From Bufo bufo (lineage: Eukaryota > Chordata > Amphibia > Anura > Bufonidae), in contig NC_053390.1 of NCBI RefSeq assembly GCF_905171765.1, positions 584,872,471 to 584,936,470 on the forward strand: a stretch of 64,000 nt of DNA. Reading direction: 5' to 3'. The notes under the pieces are model-generated. The model was not told where the DNA came from. It ran no database searches and saw only the letters and a list, made by a program, of their open reading frames with translations. Each line of letters begins with the position of its first letter. Position 1 is the first letter of the stretch. Below are positions 35,069-46,865 of the stretch, piece after piece. A program made the position numbers and the translations under genes.

Positions 35069-35599
35069 TCTATGAGTAGGGTTGCGCGAACCCGAACTGT
35101 AAAGTTCGGGTTCGTACCGAACTTTAGGATTTTTGGACCCCGGACCCGAACATTTCCGTAAAAGTTCGGGTTCGGTGTTTGGCGCTTTCTTGGCGCTTTT
35201 TGAATGGCTGCACAGCAGCCAATCAACAAGCGGCATACTACTTGCCCCAAGAGGCCATCACAGCCATGCCTACTAATGGCATGTCTGTGATTGGCCAGAG
35301 CAGCATGTGACCCAGCCTCTATTTAAGCTTGAGTCACGTAGCGCTGCACGTCACTCTGCTGTTACAAGTGTAGGGAGAGGATGCTGCTGGACTTGTGATT
35401 TCAGGGAGAGCATAGGAGAGAATCAAACTCAGCGATCTACAGACAAATAGTTGTGTGGGTGCAAGGCACTATCGTTTTACCCTGCCCTGAGCTCATTGAC
35501 CAAAAAATACTAACTTTTAGAATGCTGTTAGGCGAGTGGCGGCGGCAGCAGCCATTTTATGCATGCTCAGTGCACCAGCACTGCATCTGAGCTTTTGGG

Positions 35600-36793
35600 A
35601 CATTGCAAATCACCATTTTTTGGGGGCAAACTACAACATCTGGATTAGTCAGTGTGCAATTTAAGGTAGAAATACACCCATCATTTTCAGGGGTTTGAAA
35701 AACACACTTTATTTTTTTTTTAAAACAGTATTTTCCAGATCTGCAAGTGTTAAATCCAAGTTTAATATATACAGATTTCATATTCTGTTAGCAAAAAAAA
35801 GACTTTTTGGCAATCTACAACATCTGTATTAGTCAGTGTGCAATTTAAAGTAGAAATACACCCATCATTTTCTGGGGTTTGAAAAACACACTCTTTTGAC
35901 AAAAAACACTATTTTCAGGCCTTGCAGCATCAGCACATGTGAAATTACAGGCTTATATACTGCTGTCAAATTCAGTTTTTAAACAAACACTCATTTGGGC
36001 ACAAAAAATTTAGTTGGCAGCCTTTGATGCAGATGTCATTGTGATATACACCCTTAATATATTTGGGTTACATTCAGAGATTTTAAATACCGCCATTTGG
36101 TGCACCAATATTGAATTCAGGCCTACACTGGTTCAGGCCCTGTGAGATACCCCCTCTACATACAGGGGTTTGAATTAGGCATTTGAAATACAGCTATTTG
36201 AAATACAGCTATTTTGTGCAAAGATATATTTACTGCAGGCCTACACTGGTTCAGGGCCTGTGAGATACTACCTCTACATACAGGGGTTTGAATTAGGCAT
36301 TTGAAATACAGCCATTTAAATTACAGCCATTTTGTGCAAAGATATATTTACTTCAGGCCTACAGAGGTTCAGACCCTCTGAGATACCACCTCTACATACA
36401 GGGGTTTGAATTAGGCATTTGAAATACAGCCATTTGAAATACAGCCATTTTGTGCAAAGATATATTTACTGCAGGCCTACACTGGTTCAGGGCCTGTGAG
36501 ATACCACCTCTACATACAGGGGTCCGAATTAGGCATTGGAAATACAGCTATTTGAAATAACGCCATTTTGTGCAAAGATATATTTACTGCAGGCCTACAG
36601 AGGTTCAGGCCCTCTGAGATACCACCTCTACATACAGGGGTTTGAATTAGGCATTTGAAATACAGCCATTTTGTGCAAAGATATATTTACTGCAGGCCTA
36701 CACTGGTTCAGGGCCTGTGAGATACCACCTCTACATACAAGGGTTTGAATTAGACATTTGAAATACAGCCATTTGAAATACAGCCATTTTGTG
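35600..36793. repeat. Tandem arrays in hAT-2 leader, left part
   Basis: A two-copy repeat of about 215 bp around ATTAGTCAGTGTGCAATTTA (35643 and 35829) is followed by about six copies of a unit of about 118 bp containing GCAGGCCTACACTGGTTCAG and ACCTCTACATACAGGGGTTT. Units alternate between ACACTGG and ACAGAGG versions. Confidence 0.9.
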
Positions 36794-37320
36794 TGTTCTG
36801 TCCCCACATGAAGGCGAATGAAGGTGTAACTGATAATGACTTTGTGACTGTCCTACCTTCGTATCCAAGCAGTGCCTTCGTATCCAAGCAGTGGAGCAGA
36901 CCGGACCGGCAGATGCTCAGGTTAGATGGATCCAGACGTAGACATGAGGATGCAATCAAACGTGGGTTTATTTGATCCAGAGCAGTGACATACGGTTGTT
37001 CAATACAGGAATGCAGTAGCAGAGTAGATGCTGTGATGTGGATGTCTTTCCTGAGGCTAACTGCTGGTCAAAAACTGATGCCTTCACAAGCCAAGGTGTG
37101 TATCTCCAGTCACAAAGGAATGCAGCACTGAAAATGGCTACAGGAAGTGACAAGGACCAAGGCTGCTAAAACCACGCCCAGAGAGAAAAACTTTATTTAA
37201 CAAGAACAAGGCGTGCAGCATACGAATTCCGGCCAGCAGATGGCAGCAGAGAACAATACATTGAAACAACATGGTAAAAGGAATGTCCATAAAATATAAA
37301 CAACCTGTAAAAAGAACATG
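36794..37320 (-). repeat. BEL-1 3' LTR
   Basis: Nearly identical to 45765-46278 from TGTTCTGTCCCCAC to about 37280, with a small insertion (a duplicated CCTTCGTATCCAAGCAGTG); the inner end has diverged, so 37320 is approximate. It is flanked by TTGTG (36789-36793). Confidence 0.85.
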
Positions 37321-37394
37321 TTAGAATGCAAAACATAGTTTAGTCCTGTTTTCCAACTTGGAATGGAGATCTGCGGAGTTAGATACAGTCCTGT

Positions 37395-38336
37395 TCACCC
37401 AGCAGGGACGTTCTCGATGGGTAATATTAAAATGAGTTCGTTAATTGGTCTTGAGAACGTTTTAAGCTCGCCCTTCCTGAAGATCTTCAACTCCACCTTC
37501 CGGACCTTGACATCCTTGCTAGGGAAAACCTTTGAAATTAGTCTGATAGGCCAGTCAATCCTTTCGGTTTGTTGCCCTTTCATCAATACAAGATCTCCTT
37601 CCTTCAAGTTTGGTTTGTGGTGTTGCCATTTTCTTCTTCCTTGAAGAATACTGAGGTACTCCTTTCGCCACCTGTTCCAGAAGTAATCTGCTAGGTATTG
37701 TACACGTTTCCAGTGTTTTTGATAGATGTTAGCATAAGTAAATTCTCCACTAGGTATTAGCGTATTCTCAGTTTTTTGGGTAAGTAGAATAGCCGGAGTC
37801 AGTATGGCTGGTGTTTCATGATCCATAGACACTGGCACAAGGGGTCTTGAATTGACTAGAGTCTCATGTGTGAGTCTTGACGAGTTTACATCTATCAGCA
37901 TAGAATTTAAGATGTTGCGTGAGATGCCGATCATTCTCTCCCAGGAGCCCCCCATGTGGGAACTATGAGGAGGATTGAAAATCCAGGTGCAACCTTTTTC
38001 CGCCAACTGATCTTGAATGGACTTGGTGTTGATGTTAAGTTCTCTACAAGCTCCGATGAAGTTGCTTCCCTGGTCAGACCTCAATTGTTTAACTGGTCCT
38101 CTGATTGCGAAGAACCGTCTTAAGGCATTAATAAGGCTGGATGTGTCCATAGATTCTATCACCTCTATGTGAACTGCTCGCACACTCATGCAAGTAAATA
38201 GTACAGCCCAATGCTTACTGTTTGCGTGACCGCCACGGGTCCTGCGTGCGGACACCATCCATGGCCCAAAGACATCTAGGCCAACATAGGTGAAAGGCGG
38301 GTCTGTACATAGTCTATCCGCAGACAAGTCAGACAT
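37395..38336 (-). pseudogene. BEL-1 integrase core and C-terminal domain
   Basis: The DDE residues are in GLDVFGPW, RSDQGSNFIGA and SHMGGSWERMIG. A few codons seem lost around ETLVNSRPLVPV compared with usual BEL elements. The end (LKEGDLVLMK ... PINELILILPIE) is the BEL-type C-terminal domain. It needs a frameshift near 38330 to join the preceding part. Confidence 0.88.
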
Positions 38337-40894
38337 TTGTTGGTGTAGTTGTTTTCCTCTTCCTTACGACAGTGCACACATTCATACAGTACTTGGGCCA
38401 CACGTTTTTTCATACCTATAATCCAAAGGCCTGCAGACCGTAATTTGCCCTCAGTAATTTGCCTGCCTTGGTGTTCGGCCCTTTCGTGGTAGTGTCGGAT
38501 TAGCAAGACGGTGATATGATGTTTGCTGGGAATGATGAGAGGATTTTGTTCTGCAATTCCCAGGTGGGCTTGATTCAAAGGACCACCAACTCTTAGCAAG
38601 CCAAAACTGTTGATAACTGGATTTAAGTTGGCAAGAGGACTTTTTAAAGGAATCTGCTGTTTGTTGTACAAGCACTTCCATTCTATGTTGAAATTTTCCT
38701 GCTGGACGTGACGTATTATGAGGTACTCACTATGAGAGATGTTCTCAGCAGAGAAGGGTTTATGACAGGCATGCCAACCATGACAATCTTTATCTTGGTG
38801 AGTATTATGATAACATCTTGCAATGTGCACTAACCTTGCAATAGTTCTGACGAGTCTCATCCAGCTGGAGAAACGTTCAAAGCGCTGACAACCGAAGCTG
38901 GCGGTTTGCTTTGTTCCAGTGACTAATGCACTAACTTCAGCGCGGATTTCTGGATCATTATCCGGATCCTGGATGGTGAAAACTTCCTGTACACATTCGT
39001 CTGCCTCTCCAAGCAGAAACTCTGGACCTGTAAGCCAAGTAGAGTTAGTAAAGGAACCTATAGACATAGGCCTAGTGGCATGATCTGCCGGATTAAGTTC
39101 GGATGGTACGTAGTGCCATTGTTCAGGTTTGGAGGACCTCTTGATTCTCTCTATGCGGTTACTAACGTACACATAAAATCGCTTGGTCCGATTGTGGATG
39201 TAACCTAAAACGACCTTACTGTCGGTGTAATACTGGACTTCAGCTATGTCGACACCCAGTTGTTGTTGTATGAAATCCGCAATCTCCACTGCCAACACAG
39301 TCCCACAAAGTTCCAGTCTGGGAATAGTATGATCGGGCTTGGGGGCTAACTTAGCCTTACCAAAGACGAATCCAACGTGATTTTGGTTGTTGGGTTCTGT
39401 CACTTTCAGATAGGCAACCGCTGCGATGGCCTCCGTGGAGGCGTCCGAGAACACGTGGAGTTCTTTTTTTATGCTAGAGGAAAGTGAGGTTTTAATATAG
39501 CATCTCGGGATGTGGATCTCATCCAAGGCACACAAGGATCGCTTCCAGGCTTCCCATTTTTGCTTTTTCTCGGAGGGAAGTGGGGTATCCCAATCCTTGA
39601 CTGTTCCAGAAAACTGTCTCAGTAGAGATTTACCTTGTATGGTGATGGGCGCTACAAATCCCAGCGGATCAAATAGGCTGTTTACCACTGATAGGACGCC
39701 TCGTTTTGTGAATGGCTTGTCTGCACAACTTATCTGAAAAACGAAGAAGTCAGCCGAGAGATCCCATCTGAGGCCCAAGCTCCTCTGCACAGGTAGACTG
39801 TCCAGTTTCAAGTTAATGTCCTTGAATCCTGGTGCATGATCGCCTGATTCGAAGGCACTCATAACGGCCAGGCTGTTTGAAGCAATTTTGTGTAGTCTAA
39901 GTTTAGCTTGGTACAACATACTTTGAGTCCTTTTGAGCAGGTCGATAGCCGCTTCTTCAGTCGGTAGTGATTTGAGTCCATCGTCTACGTAGAAGTCCTT
40001 TTCTACAAAGTCTCTGGCGTCTTTACCGTACTCGGATTCTCCCTCTAATGCAGTGCGCCGAAGGCCGTAAGTTGCCAAGGCAGGTGAAGGGCTGTTTCCA
40101 AATACGTGTACCCTCATTTGATATTCTGCCATCTCTGCGTTGGTGTCATTATTCTTGTACCACAGAAACCTGAGGAAATTCCGGTGGTCCTCTCTGACTA
40201 CGAAACAGTGGAACATCTGTTCAATGTCGGCGGTGATGGCAACGAGCTCTTTTATAAACCTCATTAGCACTCCAACTAGGTTATTCATCAGATTAGGACC
40301 TGTGAGGAGGACATCATTAAGAGATACACCTCGATATTTGGCGCTTGAGTCGAAAACAACCCTAATTTGATTAGGTTTCCGTGGGTGATACACTCCAAAT
40401 GAAGGCAAGTACCAGCACTCGTCGTTCTTCCCTAAGGATGGAGCTGGTTCTGCATGGTTGTTGCGGAATATTTTGTCGATAAAGGCAACGATGTGTTCTC
40501 TCATCTCAGGCTTACTGTTCATGGTACGCTGAAGAGAGTTAAATCTAGACAGAGCTTGTTCCCTATTGTTCGGGAGTCTCACCCTGGTAGCTCGGAAGGG
40601 TAATGGAGAAACCCAGTGATTGGTTTCGTCTTTAAGGAACTCATTGTCCATTATCTTGATAAATTCTCTGTCCTCTACTGACAAAGCTACTTTATCATCG
40701 TCCTTGCTTGTGTGAAAGACTAATCTTCCCAAGTTGTCGGCAAAGAAGGGAGGAATGTCGTCAGGTGGTTGTATGAGGTCTGGAGGCTTCTCTTTCACCT
40801 CATAGTGATGAGGGCAAGGCTTAATGAAATTTGTGCGTCCATCTCCATGCACGTACGTTTTGAAAGCGGATTCTTGGTTGATCCAAGCATACAT
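38276..40894 (-). pseudogene. BEL-1 reverse transcriptase, RNase H and integrase head
   Basis: 872 codons open. Reverse transcriptase covers about residues 100-330 with the active site FYVDDGLKSL (near 39975). A long connection leads to RNase H (VFSDASTEAIAAVAYLK near 39420-39460 and YYTDSKVVLGYI). The integrase zinc head is near the end (CVHCRKEEE, 38350-38375). The frame then reads through the junction into a wrong frame; integrase core follows in the next frame. Confidence 0.9.
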
Positions 40895-42981
40895 TTCCTA
40901 TGACTACCCATCCCAAGTCCAGTCTCTGGGCGTATGGTGCATAGTCGGGACCATTACACTGTTGACGCACCTTGTGCACCCTTAGATTGTCTCTGCCAAG
41001 CAGGAGTAGAATCTCTGCGTTGTTGTCCATAGGTGGGATAACGTTGGCTAGGTGCCTTAGGTGTAGATGGTGAAATGCAGCTTCCGGGGTAGGAATTTCA
41101 TCCCTATGGTTGGGTATTTGATCGCATTCGATCAGCGTCGGTAGAGGTATTTCAGTATTCCCACTGACGGAACAAGCGATGAATCCTTGTGCCCTCCTGC
41201 CGCTAGTCTCTATGCGACCCGAGCAGGTGTTTAAGATGTAGGGTTCTGAGGGTCCCTTTATTCCAAAGGCTTCAAAGAATTTAGGTCCTGCTAGGGAGCG
41301 GTTGCTTTGGTCGTCAATGATGGCATACATTTTTACTGCCTTTTCTGGTAGCCCCTCCGGGTAGACCTTGATTAGGCATATGCGGGCACAACATTTTTCA
41401 CTCTGGCCCTCCCCACATACGTCCAAGCATGAGCAGGAAACAGCAGTGGCTGTGTTAGCGTGGTTCTGGGGCTCCCCGCCATGACTTTGAGCAGGACTGG
41501 TGGTGACAGCAGCAGGTGAATCCCTTGTGAGTGGAGTTGGGTGCATAGCTGAGGCATGTCTTTCACTATGACACTCCTCACACTTGATAATGGATTTACA
41601 GTCCTTAGCCATGTGCTCCAATGAAGCGCAGCACCTGAAGCATACCCCAAGCTCGGTGAGGACTTTCTTGCGCTCCTGTATGGTTTTGGATCTAATTCCT
41701 CTGCATTTGTTCAGTGAGTGTGTTTTTTTATGAATGGGACATTCACGATTGAAGGCCTTGTCTCCTGATGAGGTAGTGTACTGTTTACCAGTGGGTACTG
41801 CAGATGATGGTAGGTTAGTCTTTCTAACATTCACGCTGCTCTTAAAGTCTCTGTGTTTATGCACAATACTTTCATACCTTGATGATGGTGTCACTGAAGC
41901 TGTAGTATTGAACTCCAGGAAGTCGAGGCTGGGGTTATTCCTCATCTGGGACTGTTCATCGATGAACCTACAGAAATGAATAAATGGGGGAAAAGTGACG
42001 TCATGCACTCTTTTGTACCTTGAGACTGATGCCGCCCATTTCTCTTGCAGGCTGTATGGTAACTTCACGACAATTGGGTTCACCCTATGGGCTGTATCCA
42101 GGTAGCACAGCCCGGACAGACTAGGGTCTCTTTTGGCGAGCTCCAGCTCCATGAGCAAATCACTTAAATCCTGAAGCTTGTGGACATCCTTGAGATTGAT
42201 CTTGGGGACGTTCTGCAGTCTCCTGAATAGTGCCTTCTCTATTGCTTCTGCACTGCCAAAGGTGCGTTCGAGTCTCTGCCAGGCTGCAGTGAGACCTGCT
42301 TCTGCTTGTCCCACATAGACAGTTCTAAGGCTCTTGATGCGATTTGTGGAGCCTGGGCCCAGCCAGTTGGTCAAGAGGTCGACCTCCTGCTCTGCGGTTA
42401 GGTTGAGGTTGGCGATGGCGGCTTTGAAGGTTGCCTTCCAGGCTCTGTAGCTCTCCGCACGGTCATCAGATTTTGAGAGACTGGTGTTAATTAGCTCTCT
42501 GCTCACCATAAACCTGGCAAACTCAGACATATCTGATTTCTCACTGCTTGTTGCCATGACAACTTGTGATGCCCCTGGGGCGTATAGGCTGCGTGGCGTG
42601 AAAGGGTGAAATGCTTCCGGGTAGAATGATGTTGCTGCAGGGTTGAGCTGTGGTCTAAGCCTCTGTAGATTTTGATGACTGCTGCTTGAGCTGTGGAGGT
42701 AGGCCAGGAAACACCTGGTAGCCATCTTGCTGTAATAACTGCCCTTGAGAGGGCGCATCTGGGCGACTGTTATTGGATTGCTCGGGTGTTGTGGGTATCG
42801 CTGGCACTGCAGGTAGAGCTGACTTGGAGGTTTCAGTGTTGTTGGCTTGGACAGTACTGCACACTGGTGGTGGTGCAGATAACTGTTTCAGTACATAGTC
42901 GCTGGTGCGATCAACTGGATCGTCTATCTCCTCTGGTGGTAAGCAGACTGAATCAAGGCCTTGGCTCAATGCTTGCTCAAG
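40875..42981 (-). pseudogene. BEL-1 gag C-terminal part and protease
   Basis: Continues gag beyond the inserted transposon. The first 100 or so codons (LEQALSQGLDSVC...) are in one frame, and a shift near 42660-42750 leads into the main frame. That frame carries the BEL gag core (ESYRAWKATFKAAI, a DUF1759-type region), CCHC-type knuckles (CFRCCASLEHMAKDC, then CEECHSERHASAMH), and a retropepsin-like region (YAIIDDQSNRSLAG, DUF1758 type). BEL-2 has the same order in one unbroken frame, which shows the shift is damage. Another shift near 40870 separates this part from reverse transcriptase. Confidence 0.85.
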
Positions 42982-42983
42982 TA

Positions 42984-44544
42984 CAGGGAGTGCAGAATTA
43001 TTAGGCAAGTTGTATTTTTGAGGATTAATTTTATTATTGAACAACAACCATGTTCTCAATGAACCCAAAAAACTCATTAATATCAAAGCTGAATATTTTT
43101 GGAAGTAGTTTTTAGTTTGTTTTTAGTTTTAGCTTTTAGGGGGATATCTGTGTGTGCAGGTGACTATTACTGTGCATAATTATTAGGCAACTTAACAAAA
43201 AACAAATATATACCCATTTCAATTATTTATTTTTACCAGTGAAACCAATATAACATCTCAACATTCACAAATTTACATTTCTGACATTCAAAAACAAAAC
43301 AAAAACAAATCAGTGACCAATATAGCCACCTTTCTTTGCAAGGACACTCAAAAGCCTGCCATCCATGGATTCTGTCAGTGTTTTGATCTGTTCACTATCA
43401 ACATTACGTGCAGCAGCAACCACAGCCTCCCAGACAGTGTTCAGAGAGGTGTACTGTTTTCCCTCCTTGTAAATCTCACATTTGATGATGGACCACAGGT
43501 TCTCAATGGGGTTCAGATCAGGTGAACAAGGAGGCCATGTCATTAGATTTTCTTCTTTTATACCCTTTCTTGCCAGCCACGCTGTGGAGTACTTGGACGC
43601 GTGTGATGGAGCATTGTCCTGCATGAAAATCATGTTTTTCTTGAAGGATGCAGACTTCTTCCTGTACCACTGCTTGAAGAAGGTGTCTTCCAGAAACTGG
43701 CAGTAGGACTGGGAGTTGAGCTTGACTCCATCCTCAACCCGAAAAGGCCCCACAAGCTCATCTTTGATGATACCAGCCCAAACCAGTACTCCACCTCCAC
43801 CTTGCTGGCGTCTGAGTCGGACTGGAGCTCTCTGCCCTTTACCAATCCAGCCACGGGCCCATCCATCTGGCCCATCAAGACTCACTCTCATTTCATCAGT
43901 CCATAAAACCTTAGAAAAATCAGTCTTGAGATATTTCTTGGCCCAGTCTTGACGTTTCAGCTTGTGTGTCTTGTTCAGTGGTGGTCGTCTTTCAGCCTTT
44001 CTTACCTTGGCCATGTCTCTGAGTATTGCACACCTTGTGCTTTTGGGCACTCCAGTGATGTTGCAGCTCTGAAATATGGCCAAACTGGTGGCAAGTGGCA
44101 TCTTGGTAGCTGCACGCTTGACTTTTCTCAGTTCATGGGCAGTTATTTTGCGCCTTGGTTTTTCCACATGCTTCTTGCGACCCTGTTGACTATTTTGAAT
44201 GAAACGCTTGATTGTTCGATGATCACCCTTCAGAAGCTTTGCAATTTTAAGAGTGATGCATCCCTCTGCAAGATATCTCACTATTTTTGACTTTTCTGAG
44301 CCTGTCAAGTCCTTCTTTTGACCCATTTTGCCAAAGGAAAGGAAGTTGCCTAATAATTATGCACACCTAATATAGGGTGTTGATGTCATTAGACCACACC
44401 CCTTCTCATTACAGAGATGCACATCACCTAATATGCTTAATTGGTAGTAGGCTTTCGAGCTTATACAGCTTGGAGTAAGACAACATGCATAAAGAGGATG
44501 ATGTGGTCAAAATACTCATTTGCCTAATAATTCTGCACGCAGCG
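42984..44544 (-). mobile_element. DD37E Tc1-like transposon inserted in BEL-1 gag
   Basis: Ends carry GTGCAGAATTATTAGGCAA and its inverse, flanked by TA (42982-42983 and 44545-44546). An inner copy of the terminal motif (AATTATTAGGCAAC, 43178 and its inverse near 44341) is present on both sides. It encodes one intact transposase. The host gag resumes exactly outside the TA sites. Confidence 0.93.
43310..44326 (-). CDS. Tc1/mariner transposase, DD37E type, intact
   Basis: 338 codons, normal length, starting MGQKKDLTGSEKSKIVRYL and ending AKKGGYIGH. The N-terminal helix-turn-helix region (residues about 1-110) binds the terminal repeats. Catalytic residues: Asp in VLWTDEMRV, Asp in FMQDNAPSHAS, and Glu in [11 protein letters not shown]. 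Counting from the second Asp to the Glu gives 37 intervening residues, unlike the 34 in the Tc1 gene at 11489. A DD37E spacing has been reported for the vertebrate TRT lineage; membership is inferred from the spacing. No stop or frameshift is visible, so the element may be recently active. Confidence 0.92.
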   Translation of the reverse strand: MGQKKDLTGSEKSKIVRYLAEGCITLKIAKLLKGDHRTIKRFIQNSQQGRKKHVEKPRRKITAHELRKVKRAATKMPLATSLAIFQSCNITGVPKSTRCAILRDMAKVRKAERRPPLNKTHKLKRQDWAKKYLKTDFSKVLWTDEMRVSLDGPDGWARGWIGKGQRAPVRLRRQQGGGGVLVWAGIIKDELVGPFRVEDGVKLNSQSYCQFLEDTFFKQWYRKKSASFKKNMIFMQDNAPSHASKYSTAWLARKGIKEENLMTWPPCSPDLNPIENLWSIIKCEIYKEGKQYTSLNTVWEAVVAAARNVDSEQIKTLTESMDGRLLSVLAKKGGYIGH

Positions 44545-44546
44545 TA

Positions 44547-45329
44547 GTCTTACTTTTGCTAATGCGATTTCCTCTTCCCTCTCTGATTCCAGGATCTTTA
44601 TTCGAGCCTCTGCTTCTGCTTCTACCCTCTTGGCTTCTGCCTCCGCTTCTACCCTCTTGGCTTCTGCCTCCGCTTCTGCCCTCTTGGCCGCCGCCGTCTG
44701 TGCTTCTGCCCTCGCAAGGACTTCTTTTTCGATGAAGGAACGCCTCACTTTGGTTTGCTCTGCATTTATGCGGGCCTCTAGTAATCTGTCGCTCAGGGCG
44801 GAGCTTCTAGAGCATGATGATCTGTATGACCGCGAGGAATGTTTGGATGAATGCGATCTGTGTGATCTAGTTTCTTGCAAATGAGAAATGCGGAGTTCCA
44901 CTTTATCTTTAGCATCCAGCACCATGGCGTCTCTTTGTCTGTCTATTGATTCTGCCTTGCGCAATTCTGATGGGGCTTCTTCAATATTAGAGTCTTTTAG
45001 AAAGGTTATATACCTTGTGGACAGTCTCTTGTATCTTTCATGGGCTGCGTTCAGCCGCCCGACGGCAACTTGTAAGCTGGTGGCATCGCCTGAGGAGGAC
45101 TTAAGTCCTGATATGAGGGAGGAAACTCGTTCCCATAGCTCTTCCAGGTTGTCACATAGCTCATCTTTCCTGGTGTGATAGTTTTCCGTGATCTTTATAG
45201 TTGGTTTGAGAGAGCGCCTTGGTCCACTGGAAGTGTGGGTTCTACCTCCTGCTCTTCGTAATGATCAGTATCAGGTTGAATTTGCTTTGTTTCATCACTG
45301 GGGAACTGTATGAGGTCCTTTTCGGCCAT
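44547..45329 (-). pseudogene. BEL-1 gag, N-terminal part
   Basis: Begins with ATG at 45327-45329. A frameshift near 45235 is needed to go from the first 38 or so codons into the long frame. That frame has a charged region, a Ser/His/Arg-rich patch (RSHRSHSSKHSSRSYRS) and an Ala/Glu/Lys/Arg coiled coil (repeats of EAEAKRV) near 44590-44680. It ends at the Tc1-like insertion (44544) and continues at 42981. A similar coiled coil starts gag of BEL-2. Confidence 0.75.
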
Positions 45330-45764
45330 TTTGATTTAAGGTGCGCTGTCTCTTTAAGAAAATGAACTTTTGAATTGGGGGCTGAAAATTGCAGTGCGGC
45401 TCAGATGAGGCACCCCGATGAGGTTCCCAAAGTGTTTTGAGTGAATTGCGGGGTTTTGGTTTGAGGGAGGCCCCGCGTGCGTGAACAGTTCTGATATCAT
45501 GCGAGCAAGGGTTAATATAGGATGTAGAAGATGGCTTGGCGAGTAGTGGAGGACTTCCAGGTGAGAGTATATCTACTGCGGACACGCCGTGCTTCCCCTT
45601 AGGCTTATGGGACATGCACTGTTGCCGGGCAGATTTGCTGCGAGTGGGCCTATTGCAGGGGAGGTCCCTGAGTGTGGCACTGGGTTCTGAGGGAATCTGT
45701 AGCCGGGCATTGGACATTGAGACAGATATTGACTGGGGTATAAGGCTTTAAGGCAGTTTTTGAC

Positions 45765-46278
45765 TGTTCTGTCCCCACATGAAGGCGAATGAAGGTGTAA
45801 CTGATAATGACTTTGTGACTGTCCTACCTTTGTATCCAAGCAGTGGAGCAGACCGGACCGGCAGATGCTCAGGTTAGATGGATCCAGACGTAGACATGAG
45901 GATGCAATCAAACGTGGGTTTATTTGATCCAGAGCAGTGACATACGGTGATACGATACAGGAATGCAGTAGCAGAGTAGATGCTGTGATGTGGATGTCTT
46001 TCCTGAGGCTAACTGCTGGTCAAAAACTGATGCCTTCACAAGACAAGGTGTGTATCTCCAGTCACAAAGGAATGCAGCACTGAAAATGGCTGCAGGAAGT
46101 GACAAGGACCATGGCTGCTAAAACCACGCCCTGAGAGAAAAACTTTATTTAACAAGAACAAGGCGTGCAGCATACGAATTCCGGCCAGCAGATGGCAGCA
46201 GAGAACAATACATTGAAACAACATGGTAAAAGGAGATAATAATGCAGTGCAGGAATTCAATTTGAAAAGAACAGCACA
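45765..46278 (-). repeat. BEL-1 5' LTR
   Basis: 514 bp from TGTTCTGTCC to AACAGCACA. Followed by TTGTG (46279-46283), a perfect duplicate of the left flank; this marks the insertion into the hAT-2 array. Confidence 0.9.
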
Positions 46279-46283
46279 TTGTG

Positions 46284-46800
46284 CAAAGATATTTTTACTG
46301 CAGGCCTACAGAGGTTCAGGCCCTCCGAGATACTACCTCTACATACAGGGGTTTGAATTAGGCATTTGAAATACAGACATTAGAAATACAGCCATTTTGT
46401 GCAAAGATATATTTACTGCAGGCCTACACTGGTTCAGGACCTGTGAGATACCATCTCTACATACAGGGGTTTGAATTAGGCGTTTGAAATACAGCCATTT
46501 GAAATACAGCCATTTTGTGCAAAGATATATTTAGTGCAGGCCTACACTGATTCAGGGCCTGTGAGATACCACCTCTACATACAGGGGTTTGAATTAGGCA
46601 TTTGAAATACAGCCTTTTTGTGCAAAGATATATTTACTTCAGGCCTACAGAGGTTCAGGCCCTCTGAGATACCACCTCTACATACAGGGGTTTGAATTAG
46701 GCATTTGAAATACAGCCATTTGAAATACAGCCAATTTGTGCAAAGAAATCTTTAATTGAGGCCTAGTCTGGTTCAGGCCATGTGAGATACACCCTTTACA
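46284..46800. repeat. Tandem array in hAT-2 leader, right part
   Basis: About five more copies of the 118-bp unit (GCAGGCCTACA..GGTTCAG), the same repeat as left of BEL-1. The insertion split one unit at TTTTGTG/CAAAGAT. Confidence 0.93.
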
Positions 46801-46865
46801 TACTGTCGTTCTTTTCTACTATTAATTAAACACCCTTTTTGGGCAAGATCCTAAATTCGAAAAAT

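Larger units (their letters stand above)
36794..46278 (-). mobile_element. BEL-1: BEL/Pao LTR retrotransposon
   Basis: Two LTRs with a 5-bp target duplication (TTGTG), gag and pol on the minus strand, and a DD37E Tc1-like transposon inserted in gag. Four or more frameshifts mean it cannot now replicate. Confidence 0.93.

Noticed and set aside
46839..46865. Earlier ATG for the hAT-2 gene
   Set aside because: Alignment with hAT-3 supports the ATG at 46866; the first nine codons have no counterpart.
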